Assembly (NCBI RefSeq): GCF_905404315.1
Contig: NC_066272.1
Location: 7,812,001 to 7,876,000, forward strand
DNA length: 64,000 nucleotides
Direction of reading: 5' to 3'
Origin: Leptidea sinapis
Lineage: Eukaryota; Arthropoda; Insecta; Lepidoptera; Pieridae
The stretch's first letter is position 1. Each line of letters opens with the position of its first letter. The notes beneath the pieces are model-generated. The model did no database searches. It was not told the origin of the DNA and saw nothing but the letters and a program-made list of their open reading frames with translations. The position numbers and the translations under genes were made by a program. Below are positions 43,030 through 54,119 of the stretch, piece by piece.

Positions 43030-44457
43030 CATACATACATACATAAAATCACGCCTCTTTCCCGTAGGGGTAGGCAGTGACCACTTCTTTCCACTTGCTA
43101 CGATACTTGTTTCGCTTCGTCCACTTTCATTATTCCTTTCATACATGCTCTCCGGTTTAGGGTCCTCTTGACCTGGAGTTTTTTCAAGACGTCCCTGATT
43201 TGATCTTGAAACGTCCGCCTAGGTCTACCCCTTCCAACACTTTCATTCACACTGGCCTTATATACTTTCTTCGTCAATCGTTCTTCATTCATTCTCTCGA
43301 CATGTCCAAACCATCTCAGCATACCTTTCTCAATTTTTGTCACAACATCTTCTTTCAGACCACAACGTTTCCTTATCTCACTATTTCTAATCCTGTCACT
43401 CAGTTTAACTCCTATCATACTTCTCAACGCTCTCATCTCAACTGCATTTATTCTGCTTTCTTGTTTCTTCTGCCATACCCAACTTTCACTTCCGTACATG
43501 AGTGTTGGAACCAACACCCCCTCATGCACAGCCAAACGAGCCTTATTAGACACCTTCTGCCTGCTCATAAAGGAGTGCAAAGCTCCATTCACCATGTTTC
43601 CTGCATTCACTCTTCTTTCAATATCACTCTCATACTTTCCATCTCTTGTAAATTTAGAACCCAGATACACAAACTCATTCACCTGTTCAATTTTTTCATC
43701 TCCAATCACGATATTGCAGTCTGTCACTACCTCATCTCTTTCAAGCACCATCACTTTCGTCTTCTTAACATTCATCTTCATTCCTTTCTACCAAAGGCTC
43801 CATTCATAGTAGTTACCATTTCCTGCAACTTCTCGGCCGAAGATGCAAGTAATACTTGGTCATCAGCATAGAGAAAACATTTGACGAGTAACTCGTTCAT
43901 TCTCAACCCACTTTCATTCTCTTTTAAATCTGTCAAGTAATTGTTCATGAACAGATTAAACAGCCACGGTGATGCTACACATCCCTGTCTAACACCTTTT
44001 ACGATATTAAACCATTCAGTGTATGCCCCGTTTATCCTTACACAAGCACTAGAATCTCTATAAAGAGATGCTCGTATGAGGACACTGCTCACACCGTTCG
44101 CGGACAATGCTGACCATAATTCATTCCTCACCACTCTACCATAGGCCTTTTCTAGATCCACGAACGCGCAATAGACTTTCTTGTTTTTAGCCAAATACTT
44201 TTCGGCTATGCACCGCAAGGAAAAGACCTGATCCGTACATCCCATTCCCTTTCTAAATCCCGCTTGTGCATCCCATACTTTTTCGTGTGTTTCATTCACA
44301 ACTTTTTCAATCAACACTTTTGCATACAATTTACCGACGACGCTGAGAAGGCTTATACCGCGGTAATTTCTGCAGTCCTGTCGTGACCCTTTTCCCTTAT
44401 ACAATGGGACGATTACAGCTTTGCACCAGTCTCCTGGTACTTGCCCATTTCGCCAGG
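43030..44457 (-). mobile_element. 5'-truncated LINE inserted in a SINE
   Basis: The 1.4-kb insert has a (TATG)n 3' tail at 43030-43045 (plus strand ATACATACATACAT) and is flanked by ACTTACTTA on both sides (43021-43029 and 44458-44466), a perfect 9-bp target-site duplication. The LINE begins in the middle of its RT domain, typical of incomplete target-primed reverse transcription. Confidence 0.92.
43098..44457 (-). pseudogene. LINE reverse transcriptase, near-intact 3' portion
   Basis: The minus frame from 44457 encodes NGQVPGDWCKAVIVPLYKGK, NYRGISLLSVVGKLYAKVL and QAGFRKGMGCTDQVFSLR. It continues with AFVDLEKAYGRV (RT motif A), VRQGCVASPWLFNLFMN (motif B) and CFLYADDQVLLASS (YADD catalytic box). 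A one-step frameshift at about 43780 moves to a second frame, KMNVKKTKVMVLERDEV to the stop at 43098. This includes FVYLGSKFTRDGKYE and MLRWFGHVERMNEERL, the post-RT tail. The clade is not certain. All RT catalytic residues visible are intact. Only truncation and the one frameshift prevent function. A fragment of the same family lies at 20515. Confidence 0.85.
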
Positions 44458-44466
44458 ACTTACTTA

Positions 44467-44629
44467 AACACACATAAATACATATAAATATACATAAATA
44501 CATTTAAACATCCATGACTCGGAAACAAACATCCATATTCATCATATAAATGCTTGCACCTACCGGGATTCAAACCCGGGACCTCTAGCTTAGTAGGTAG
44601 GATCGCTAACCACTAGGCTATATATAATA
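44467..44629 (-). mobile_element. Family J SINE, head half
   Basis: Body and tRNA-like head of the SINE, with ACCGGGATTCAAACCCGGGA (T arm, plus-strand reading) and ending at AACCACTAGGCTATATA. It abuts a MITE candidate. Confidence 0.85.
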
Positions 44630-45079
44630 GGGTATGTTCCGATATGCACTGCGACCACAGTACAGTGTGACGTTAATTTAGCATACTGTGAAGCCGTTCT
44701 TTTATAGCCAGTTATACTGGTTACTGTTTAAAACGAAACGCGATCCCGTATACTGTCAGCCGCATTTTTTGATGCAGCATTCAAATGAGTGTATTAAGGT
44801 TTTCTAGTTCATTAAAAAAACTATTGTTGGAGTCCGGTCAAACTATAAATATTAGACGTAAAAGTAAGCACTCGAGTGGTTTCGACTGATCATGTGATCA
44901 AAGTACTGCGAGTACGTTACCTCGAAAACGCCAGTGCTCACAGTAGAATATGGCGGCGATTTATGACGTCATATATTACCCTAGGGTACTGCGGCAGTAT
45001 ACTGGCAGTCCATAACGGATCGAACTTTTCTACAGTGATAGCACTGAGCAGTGCTTGCAGTGCATATCAGAACATACCC
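44630..45079. mobile_element. MITE candidate with 26-bp inverted ends
   Basis: GGGTATGTTCCGATATGCAC at the left matches, inverted, the right end GCATATCAGAACATACCC. The arms pair over about 26 bases with one or two mismatches. ATAATA flanks both ends (44624-44629 and 45080-45085), a possible 6-bp target duplication, though the motif is simple. The 450-bp interior is non-coding and contains a TATGACGTCATA palindrome at about 44967. No second copy was found in the window. Confidence 0.75.
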
Positions 45080-45102
45080 ATAATATTATGCACTAAAAAG
45101 TT

Positions 45103-45845
45103 CCACTCCGACTCCAAAAATAACAATAATCGTAACTAGAATTAGATTCATTAGTTAGATTGTATAAGAATATGCAATACTTAATTTTGTACTTTTTCGT
45201 GCCTATTATATCTATTGTTTTAGTATAGTTTTTTAATCGGTTATTTTTCATATTTTTTTTATTTTTTTCTTTTAGTGAATCTAACTAATTAGACAGAATA
45301 TTTACAGACCTACTAAATTTTGCAATGCAGAAATGAACGTAAGCACATTGCAATTTAATGACAGTTTCAAACTCTGCCACAGATCGCACCCTTACTGTAA
45401 GTCGTTAAGGAGTTCCATTGATCATCATATTTGATAACGAAAATTACTTGACCATAACGACGTGACGGTAGGTGACACAAACTCTGGATAGCATATAAAA
45501 GATTCGGCTGAGTATCGTCAATTGCTTCTAAGAGTTCCGTTACTCTTCATTGATCCCATAGTCAGAACCTTATCAAACTCTCATCAAACTATCCTTGATA
45601 TACATCCATTCCAATAAAAAAAGAATAATTGAAATCGGTTGGCGTGATATTGAGTTATTCGTTCATTTGTCGCGCTCATACTTAATGCAAATTTATTTAT
45701 TAAGACTTTTATGGTTTTCTCATGGGTGCCGTTATCAGATCTTGCCAAATTGCAATGGCAACCACACGGAAAAGCACCAGCATTCAAACAAAAAAAGAAT
45801 CATCAATATCTGTTCACTCAGCCGAAAGTTCTGTGGCAACGAGCT
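45103..45845 (+). repeat. Family C modular repeat, copy 3 (full length)
   Basis: From CACTCCGACTCCAAAAATAA through GAAATCGGTTGGCGTGATAT to CACTCAGCCGAAAGTTCTG. It has the full block order as in 35275-36010. It includes small open frames with no motif. Confidence 0.75.
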
Positions 45846-45849
45846 TAAA

Positions 45850-46190
45850 AAAATATAGTCGCATTAAAAACCTCCTTCACCTGATAAAAAAAGCAAATCC
45901 CCATATACTACCAATACCAGATACTATTGCAATGCCAGAGGTTAACATAATATGCGTTGACAGACTTGAAGTAAGCTCAAACTTATAAGCTCGAAGAAAG
46001 AATTTCTTAAGTTATATCGGTTGCGCAATTCAGTCGTCAGATCGTTGCAAAAGTGGCTGTGCGAGGAAAAAAGTTTTGTAGTTGATTGGTCGGTTGGAAA
46101 TATTCACATTATATCTTTACAAATGCATAATTATGGTCGACGTGTCTTTCTCGCTGATCTCTTACTAAACGGCTAAAGTGTAATATAATA
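45850..46190. other. Unassigned sequence
   Basis: Moderate complexity; the plus frame 45722-45988 runs out of family C and has no recognised domain. Confidence 0.35.
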
Positions 46191-46380
46191 CTTTTTTTTA
46201 TGGAAAAAGAAGACAAACAAAAGGTGTACGCGCTTTTTTTGAAGGTACCCATGTCGTATCGTCTCGGAAACACCGCACGTTGAAGTTTATTCCACAGCTT
46301 TGTATTACGTAGAAGAAAGCCCGTTGAAAACCGCACTGTGGAGGACCGACACCCATCCAGATACTCCCATAACTTGTGTG
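46191..46380 (-). mobile_element. LINE-B C-terminus, broken
   Basis: The minus strand encodes LLRNTKLWNKLQRAVFPRRY and DMGTFKKSAYTF, followed by an A tail at the left. There is a frameshift near 46325. Colinear with 10690-10830, but the 3' UTR is largely deleted. Confidence 0.75.
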
Positions 46381-46384
46381 TTGA

Positions 46385-47500
46385 GTGTGTGTGGAAGAAT
46401 GTTTCTAGGGAATCGCAGCGTGGATACTTCTTGAGTTTGTGCCAGAATCAGGTCGAACAGCTGTTTGAAAACCAAAACATTGAAATCGGTATAAAAAATT
46501 GAACAAAAATTTATTTCCAATGTTTTTTAGTTTTAATTTTTAGGTCTCTTACTTTATTTCCGAATATTTTTAGATCTATTCAAGTCTTCCAATAATGCTG
46601 GTCCAGCTTTAAAAAAATCAAATTCTATCAGTTGAAAGATAAATAAATTAGCTGATGATTCTTATAATAAGTTTTTAAAAGAATGTTTTCTTAGTAAAAT
46701 ACCCGTTTTGAAAGTCGTGTAGAGTAATCATAATCAAATATATGTGTGATATATATATATATGTTTCATATTGGATAGAAAAATTGTACATTGAATAGAT
46801 GCAATCGAAGTCTGATTTGAAGAGAAGCGAAACTTAATTACATGTATCTGACATACAGACAGATTAATTTAAATATGTTCTGCTCCATCACCGATATTAA
46901 CAAAAATGCTTCAAAGTGCAATAGTATATTTCATTTTGTTATATTTTTTATTCGAAGTGCCAAATGGAGTTATGACTCAACTGACGGGAAGTTCAAATGT
47001 TACCCCAAGACTCCAGGTTATGCCCGCTACTCGGTTGCGTAAATTTCAAAATTAACAACAAAGAGAATAAAGATTTAAGGATTTATATAACAAGTGATTA
47101 TGGCTTATCTGGCCTGAACATAATTTTGTTACAACAAAAAAAATATATTGTTTTCATTTCGAGGTTAATATTAATAATGGAATGAGATGTTACTGAGAAC
47201 ACGACTGCACTTCAATATAATCAATAAGCCGTATGTTCATAAATTGTACTATCGATAGATATACAAACAATTACTCTGTCGAAGACCATAAAGATTGGCG
47301 CTAAAAGGCTTTTAATACTGTTAATGCCAAAATTTGCCGAAATCCTAAAGGAAATAAAATATATCAGAAGAAGTGAGTGTTCCCGCTGGGACTTTTTTGC
47401 AAATCCTTAAAGAATTTCTGAAGCTTGGCGTATATCGTTGATACACAAAGGTCATGAAGACAATACAGATAAAGAAAGTGACCGAAGAGGGAGATTGAAA
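46385..47500. other. Unassigned sequence
   Basis: No gene recognised. A TATATATATATATATG run lies at 46748-46763. Confidence 0.4.
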
Positions 47501-47534
47501 GATCGAAATGCTTAGTATTTTTTTGATTAACGCG

Positions 47535-47675
47535 ATGCATATTGAAATGAAACACTTTTAAAGGATTAAAACGCGTATTATTGTAACTGTGTTTATTAAT
47601 TACATTTTGGCGTAAAAGTTTGTTATTATTGCAATCAACCCGATGTTTCAAGACCTTCCCATATCTCGTTTTCAG
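47535..47675. repeat. Family I repeat, single arm
   Basis: ACTTTTAAAGGATTAAAACG and GGCGTAAAAGTTTG match the left arm of the inverted-repeat element at 53061-53284; GTTTCAAGACCTTCCCA also recurs. Confidence 0.65.
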
Positions 47676-47814
47676 TACCAATGAAACCCCATGCGTTTTA
47701 ATCCCAGTTCCGATCTACGGGTGAAAAATACAGAAATATCCATGATCCTGATAAAAAATGTACTTTTATAGCTCTCAAGTAATGTGCAACGTGGCCATCA
47801 TCCTGCGCCAGTCA

Positions 47815-48130
47815 TTTTGTTGGGCGAGGTTTTAACAAAGAATGATAAAGTTTATTTTTTTTGAAAGAGGAGTGAACATCTCAGCCAAAGTGTATCAAGA
47901 GACCTCCTAGATCGTGTAGTAAAACCTCTTAGCGAAAGGCTTTTTAAAATGTACCTTGGACTTTGCAGCAAGACTGCACCTGGTCACAAGGCACCCATGC
48001 AGGAAGTCCTTGGAGTTCCTGACTTTATAAGAGCTGAAGACTGGCCCTTGTTTTGCCCAGATATGTACTGATTGGACAGCAAATGATGGTCAGTAACATG
48101 AAGAGTACACGGCCTGCTAAAAACGACATG
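47815..48130 (+). pseudogene. Tc1/mariner transposase relic
   Basis: TAPGHKAPMQEVLGVPDFIR and RAEDWPLFCPDM resemble the second-to-third Asp region of the transposase at 3542-4812 (APGHKAQSTQ, DFIRAEDWL). The surrounding sequence matches 16440-16690. There are multiple frame breaks. Confidence 0.6.
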
Positions 48131-48459
48131 TCAACATGGAGTTACTTAAGAAATATCAAAGTAGTGACTAAATTTCACACATACTAACGTGATTCAAACA
48201 TACCATAACAATCATTATTCTAGTAAAATAAATGGATAGCGTACCTTCAATATGTCCTCGAGCAAGAACTGTTGACGTTAATCACTCCGACAGAGTTGAT
48301 TAAATCTAAAATACGAGTCGCATTGTCTGACGAGACAACTGAATAAATTGCCAGCCTTAACACTTATCACGATGTACAACAAACATTGATTTAATAAATT
48401 TGATTTAATTAAAATCTAATACTTGATGAAGTTATATGAACATCAATGACTATAGATAT

Positions 48460-48897
48460 GCGGCACAAGCGAAAAAATTTAAACAAATTAAGAATACCCC
48501 AAACAAGCATGTAACTAGTGTCATCGAGCCTTCACCACATGGCAATAAAAATCTATAATCACATCCCAAACAAAATTAAAATAGAAGGAACCTTCTCTGT
48601 TTAAAGGAGATCTTAAGAATTTCTTAGTTTCAAAATGTTTCTACGATTAACCCGAATTTTTTAATTACACTAAGTGCAATAATTAGTTATAACATAGAAA
48701 TAAATAGTTAAACTAATAATAATAGTTGTATTGTCTGTATTTTTAATATCTGTTTTCTTAAGTATAAAATGTATAAGATTTATTTATGTTATATAAAACA
48801 TTTTTGTGCCCTTGCAGGGCGTCACATATTGTCTACCCATCTAATGTACCACCCTTTTGTAAAATGTGACTTGCAATAAAATATTTTGATTCTAATT
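48460..48897 (+). mobile_element. LINE 3' end and UTR
   Basis: A short coding piece (IYNHIPNKIKIEGTF, then KGDLKNFLV) resembles the end of jockey/CR1-like LINE proteins. A long 3' UTR contains TTTTGTGCCCTTGCAGGGCG and ends TGCAATAAAATATTTTGATT. Confidence 0.6.
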
Positions 48898-48944
48898 TAT
48901 AGTTGCCATCTTTTTATTTTTTTCAAGGTATACCATTAGATTAT

Positions 48945-49255
48945 TATAGTTTATAAACATATTGCACAGCTTAGTTGCACGTGATATGAGCTCTGGAAAA
49001 CCGTACTGTACACGAACGCCACACATCCAGATGGTGGGGATGATAACCTGGTTTGTGGCGTGTCGTGCATTGGTGGAATTCGGCGGCAAGAACCAGGTCA
49101 AACATCTCTTTGAAACGTTCCCCGTGATAAAAGCGGGACCTGCCACACAAAAGTCGATATATTTACGCAACGCCAAGTGATCCAGCCGTTCACAGAGCAC
49201 TCAGTCCCCAAAAGTTCAAGCAGCTCTGCGTCGCACGCGCTCAAATTTTTCGAGG
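48945..49255 (-). mobile_element. LINE-B C-terminal fragment
   Basis: The minus strand encodes LEKFERVRRRAA, then CERLDHLALRKYIDF, and later NQVIIPTIWMCGVRVQYG and FPELISRATKLCN. This is the same region as 29620-29835, extended upstream. Frames are broken. Confidence 0.7.
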
Positions 49256-49339
49256 TAAAATAATATGGAATGGCGCTAAACTATGGACTGGCTTTAATTA
49301 TTGCAATGCTTTATTTACCTTTATTATTTTTATGCAACC

Positions 49340-49735
49340 AGTCATTCTTCGAAGCCAATTTCACCGCGGTCTGTTAGGTATACGTGAAGATCGCCATTGA
49401 CCATGGCGACAGCCGTACTGTCGGTATACAAGGGTGGTAAATCAGCGACACACGCTCTGAGCACGATGAGAACTCGCAGAACAGTTATCTGTCCAAACTG
49501 ATCTTCCGGCATAAAGCTCTGACACGTCGTGATGTTCGGCGGTGTTTTTTCCGTCGTCTTCAAGAGTAGAGTTGGAGGCAAAGAGTTTATCGAAGACCGG
49601 ATTTCTCTTTTGCCGTATGGGCCAGGGTGTCATTTCTCATGTGCAGCGGCGGCAGGAATGGCTAGTCGAACTTTCCAAGACCTGCTTTCGACAACGCCTA
49701 GAACTTACTGTCGCAGTCGGTGAACTAGAAAACTG
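49340..49735 (-). pseudogene. Unidentified GC-richer coding-like relic
   Basis: A minus open frame from 49630 to 49342 includes HPGPYGKREIRSSINSLPP and LYTDSTAVAMVNGDLHVYLT. A second overlapping frame (49633-49442) includes QKRNPVFDKLFASNSTLEDD. The tract is richer in G and C than its surroundings, so it is likely derived from a coding sequence. Which frame was real, and whether a frameshift joins them, cannot be decided here. The family is not recognised. It may be a transposon gene, a viral-origin piece or a host gene fragment. Confidence 0.35.
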
Positions 49736-49909
49736 CTAGCCGATTTTAATGACGTGCTACAATTTCGCACCGGTGATTTGCCACTTTAAAATCTGCAGGC
49801 ACGGTTGCATGTAGGCGCGGCTAGCTGGGTATCAAAGCGAAGCCTTTCTCTGCCGCCCAGCAGTAGCGTGAAAGTATTATTATGTTTCGGTTTGACATGC
49901 ACTATTTAA

Positions 49910-50820
49910 TTTTTTATTTATTGTAATTATGCTTCATAAAATGTAATTGAGGTCTTAATTTAATCTGTCAAACACTGGCACTGTAAGGTTAAGGCATTGC
50001 TTCTGTACGGAGTCATCATCGCGAACTTATTTCTGAGCACGATACGAACTTGTCTTGTTTAATGATAGAGACTTTATACCAAATTTTTGTAATTTTCATA
50101 ATATTTATTTAGCTATAATTTTAAAATGCAGTAAATATTTTGTTCTTTCTCTCTTTCAGCTAATTTTTGTCTCAAATATTCATCAGCTTTAGTAAATCTA
50201 TGTTTAGGTCAAGTACACATATATCATTATTATACAGTCTAGGTATATAAATATTTTATACTTCTATAAGTATCTATATTTTATTGTTGAACATACCTAA
50301 AGATCATATTCTATATTTTACTCTGTTATCCAGTTCAAAAAGTGTTGTCAGTTTATTGTTTTGGTTAAACCATGCAGAAATTTGTAGGTGCAACACATGA
50401 ATGCGTTCAGCTTCACAGTTAAAAGAAATGTTTTTTTTATAAACGTTTTAGGATTTATTATTTATTATTTAGTTATGATTGACAAGACTTCATTTCACGA
50501 TTTCATCGCGTGGAATTCGTTTTAATTTCATTTCATGGGGATCTGTTTCTAGTATTGAAAAAATTAAGAACGAAGAAATACAGACATATTTTAATTTTTT
50601 TACATTTAAAGTATCATTTCCTGGTTATCTATTAATAATAATGGATAGAAAACATCATTATAATTTTGAAAACACTCTTATTTACAAGAAAAAAAATTCA
50701 AATTAAAACGATTTTAGAATAATATATTGTTAAGTGCTGCCAACGTCATAGAGTCGTAAGACTATTATTAATTACCTTGTAAATACGTCTTGATCGGTTT
50801 GTTATTTATTTTTAGTAATG
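49910..50820. other. Unassigned AT-rich sequence
   Basis: A 75-codon plus open frame at 50479-50706 has no motif. No repeat recognised. Confidence 0.4.
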
Positions 50821-50824
50821 TATT

Positions 50825-50960
50825 CCTACTAATATTATAAATGCGAAAGTTTGTGAGTGTGCGTGTATGTATATTAACCCTTCACGCAAAAACTACTGAA
50901 TGGATTTTAGTGAAACTTTACAATAATATAACTTACATATCAGAATAACGCACAGGTTAT
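50825..50960 (+). mobile_element. Helitron 5' end fragment
   Basis: TCCTACTAATATTATAAATG then GCGAAAGTTTGTGAGTG and a TGAATGGATTTTAGTG-like block fit the 5' terminus of the Helitron type at 13770-14087. No 3' end was seen. Confidence 0.5.
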
Positions 50961-50964
50961 AACT

Positions 50965-51785
50965 TATAAAGATATAGTGTGTGCTATCCAAAATATAATG
51001 ATAAGTGTCAAGAAGTCAGAAGAAGAAGAGCTATTCCTGTTTGCAGCGCAGAGCCAGTAGGAGTTAAAAACATACTTGTAATGTATATCGGCCCAAATAC
51101 TATAACATACCTCTTATAAAAACGAGGAAAATAAGAATAATAATTTAACTCAAAAATTAAATCATACATCCTCATTTGGTTACATTATGATGTAAAATTA
51201 TTGTTATTAATATAAATTAAGCATTAATCGAAAACTGTCGGCACTCGAGGCATTCGTGCTTGAGCTGTCGTATGATACGGGCCTCTCTGTGATTTCGTTA
51301 CGCTGCCTGTGGAATATACGAATGTGAACAAATAAGGGTGCCGTTTTCTTTCGTTGATCTGAATTGAGTGATCACCAGCAAGTTGACAGTTGTAACGTCA
51401 ACAGTGGTGACGTCACATCTTTAAAAACAATACGGAGGCTCTTTCTTCCTCATCAGAAGAGGGATAAAGTATTCAAATTAAAATAATTTGTTAAACTTAA
51501 ATTTACCGATTATTATTATTCGATGTTATCATTGAACATATTATATTTAATATATTTTATACCAACTTACAAAATAGAGGAATAAATAAAGCAGTGGGTA
51601 TATTATGTTACAGTCGACACTAAATTAGCTGCAGATATACACATTTATCACTTGGAGTTTTTCGAAGGTATGTTTAACCTGATTCTGACTAAAGCATTCA
51701 ACTTTTTTATCATCCACGCAATCTGATTGTAGCACTCTTATAAAGTGGCTTTCGAGTAATTAACTACCACGTACTATCAAAAAAT
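50965..51785. other. Unassigned sequence
   Basis: A denser patch at 51230-51450 (GTGGTGACGTCACATC) has no assigned function. Nothing else recognised. Confidence 0.4.
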
Positions 51786-51789
51786 AAGA

Positions 51790-52320
51790 ATGGATAAAAG
51801 TTGTCTAGGTATAAAGCTGAAGGATAAGGTAAAGAACGTTGATATTAGAAGGAAGACAAACGTATGCGATGCCTTAACTTTTGCAATGAAGGCTAAATGG
51901 AAGTGGGCAGGTCACGTAGCCCGTTAAAAGGACTATAGATGGACTCTACGGTCAGTAAAGCGGTCTGAGCCATATGGCACCAGATCAAGAGGTCGACCAA
52001 AAGCCAGATGGGCAGACGAAATTGTAGCGTTCGCGGGCGGAAGTTGGCTAGATAGAGCTAATGACAGAGAAGGATGGCATTCGTTGAGGGAGGCTTTTAC
52101 CCTAACAGGGTCCATGCATTAGATAATTATGTAATTGATAACAATTAAATCAAATAATAATTAAACTAATTACAAAATAAAATATATAACTAGAAATTAG
52201 ATTCATCTAAGTATAATAAATGTAATTGAATATAATACGGTAATAAGTTACCAATTGTTATCATTTAATATGTACTATGCATGAAATTAAATAAAGCTTC
52301 ATTATTATTATTGTTACTAT
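51790..52320 (+). pseudogene. LINE ORF2 C-terminal relic with (ATT)n tail
   Basis: The plus strand encodes LGIKLKDKVKNVDIRRKTNV, MKAKWKWAGHVAR, then after a TAA stop GTRSRGRPKARWADEIVAFA and DREGWHSLREAFTLTGS before TAG at about 52120. The WAGH and GRP..RW.DEI spacing is that of RTE/R4-like C-termini. An AT-rich tail ends in ATTATTATTATTG at about 52300. Truncated upstream; no RT motif. Confidence 0.75.
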
Positions 52321-52480
52321 CAAAACTTTGGAATGGCCTTCCTTGTGCTGTTTCCCCAGTAAGATACAATATGGATACTAAAAAAAAGCTCTTACACCTT
52401 CCTAAAGGCGTGTGATTTCTCTGGTGAGACTATTTGGGCACTTAACATCATGTCGGTGATGCGTTTGAATAATCTCCCCT
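52316..52480 (+). mobile_element. LINE-B 3' fragment, diverged
   Basis: AAAACTTTGGAATGGCCTTC, CCTTCCTAAAGGCG and GATTTCTCTGGTGAGA follow the order of LINE-B 10740-10880. It directly follows the (ATT)n tail of the preceding LINE. Confidence 0.65.
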
Positions 52481-52489
52481 CTCGAAAGA

Positions 52490-52770
52490 GCTCAAAGAGC
52501 CTTTATTAGTTTTCACTTAAATAAATAAAGGAACATACAATATGTTACTGGTAATTTCATGTAGGTATTACGAGTAGTAGCATGCAGTATAACCTATTGG
52601 AAATTTACATGTCACATGACGTATATTCCACGTCTATTTGTCATTGCTTAAACTTTACAATGTGTGCTTTCAATTAACGTTTAGACAACATGCAGCTTCA
52701 TTCACTTTAGGTGAACTGTAGCACTTAATCGACTCTGTTTATAATTGTGTATTTCTAAATTCCTCTGCGA
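52490..52770. other. Unassigned sequence
   Basis: No signal recognised. Confidence 0.4.
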
Positions 52771-52774
52771 TAGT

Positions 52775-52980
52775 ACGACCTATATAACCCAGTCGTTAGT
52801 GACCCTGCCCACTTAGCTAGAGGTCCCGGGGTCGAATCTCGGTAGGTGCAAACATTTATATGATGAATATTGGTGTTTGTTTCCGAGTCATGGATGTTTA
52901 TATATGTATTTATGTATGTAGGCTCAGCCTAGTTCGGGTGAGGATATTTTGTGTAAGAGTGTGTTAATATTATTATTGTA
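52775..52980 (+). mobile_element. Family J tRNA-headed SINE
   Basis: Head ACGACCTATATAACCCAGTC, B-box-like GGTCGAATCTCGGTAGG, body TTATATGATGAATATTGG and tail ATATTTTGTGTAAGAGTGTG. Same order as 33948-33720 reversed, with part of the tail changed. Confidence 0.8.
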
Positions 52981-53060
52981 GAGCCAATATTCGATAAACG
53001 TAATCCATCTTAGTATTTTCTTTTATAACGCGTGTAGTGTTACACATTTAAATAAAAAAA

Positions 53061-53284
53061 CTTTTAAAGGATTAAAATGTGTGTATCTGTGTTTTTAAGA
53101 TTGATTTTTGCGTAAAAGTTACATTTTATTTATTTATTTTAGTTAACCCGACGATTCAAGACCTTTCCAGATCTCTTATTTAGGGGGGTGCTCTCCTAAC
53201 TAAAATAATAACAATAATGTAACATTTACGCGAAAATCTAATGTAAAAACACTTACAATTACGCGCTTTTAATCCTTTAAAAGT
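53061..53284. mobile_element. Long inverted-repeat element (family I)
   Basis: The left arm CTTTTAAAGGATTAAAATGT ... TTGCGTAAAAGTTACATT is the imperfect reverse complement of the right arm AATGTAACATTTACGCGAAA ... CGCTTTTAATCCTTTAAAAG. Arms are about 60 bases and the loop about 100 bases. This is a foldback or MITE-like structure. A related single arm occurs at 47535. Confidence 0.75.
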
Positions 53285-53474
53285 GTAATCCAACTTGTTT
53301 GTGTAAAATTAAGTATTTTTTAAGTAAATTGAAAATGATGGGCGTATTGGTAAGGTATGTGAAAGAAATCATTGTAAATATATATTTAAGTTTATACTAA
53401 CACTAAGAACTTAAGATTTCCTAATTCTATGAGTTTTTTTAATGGTTATTCCGCTTAGATTTCTTTTTCACCAA

Positions 53475-53515
53475 AAGGCATCTTCAGGAGATGTTGACTC
53501 GCCGAATTCTGAAAC
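53475..53515 (-). repeat. Family G repeat fragment
   Basis: GGCATCTTCAGGAGATGTTG and GACTCGCCGAA correspond in inverse to 38900-38945. Confidence 0.4.
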
Positions 53516-53830
53516 CCTTCCCATAGTTCTGTGAATCACTGTGAGATTTTATCAATGCGTGTGTATATCAAAAACAATATTGATCTAAATTTCCAAGTGG
53601 TAAAATTTTACATTTAGAACACACAGCACACAAATGATGAGAAGCATGAAGTTGAGAAATAATTTTTTTATTTAAAAGCTCACTGAACAACATCTGAAAG
53701 GAATTCCGCGGATTATTACAACAAAGAGTGAATTCGTCCACAAGCCCAACACAATTTGCCTATATTCAATTTTATTTGTTATGAAGTTATATTATTTCTA
53801 TAGATTTAAAAATTATATATATTTATATTT

Positions 53831-54117
53831 ATTTCTGCCGTGAAAAAGTAATGTGTAAGCATAACTGTGTTTCGGTCTGAAGGGCGTCGTAGCTAGTGAA
53901 ATTACTGGACAAATGAGACTTAACATCTTATGTCTCAAGGTGACGAGCATATAAGATTAATAAGCTTAATAATCTAACAAGCGCATTTGTACTGCCACTT
54001 CGAATTTTTGTGTTTTTCAAGAATCCTGAGCAGCACCACATTGTAATGGGCAGGGCGTATCAATTACCATCAGCTGAACGTCCTGCTCGTCTCGTCCCTT
54101 ACTTTCATAAAAAAAAT
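53831..54117 (+). mobile_element. Family A repeat with a small insertion
   Basis: From TTTCTGCCGTGAAAAAGTAA to CCTTACTTTCATA plus A8. An extra stretch of about 30 bases (CATATAAGATTAATAAGC...) is inserted at 53947. Confidence 0.88.
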
Positions 54118-54119
54118 AT

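Noticed and set aside
43200..43871. 223-codon plus-strand open frame
   Set aside because: Antisense to the LINE reverse transcriptase; composition (Ser, His, Phe rich) is typical of a shadow frame.
50479..50706. 75-codon plus open frame
   Set aside because: No motif, AT-rich composition, no splice or polyadenylation context.
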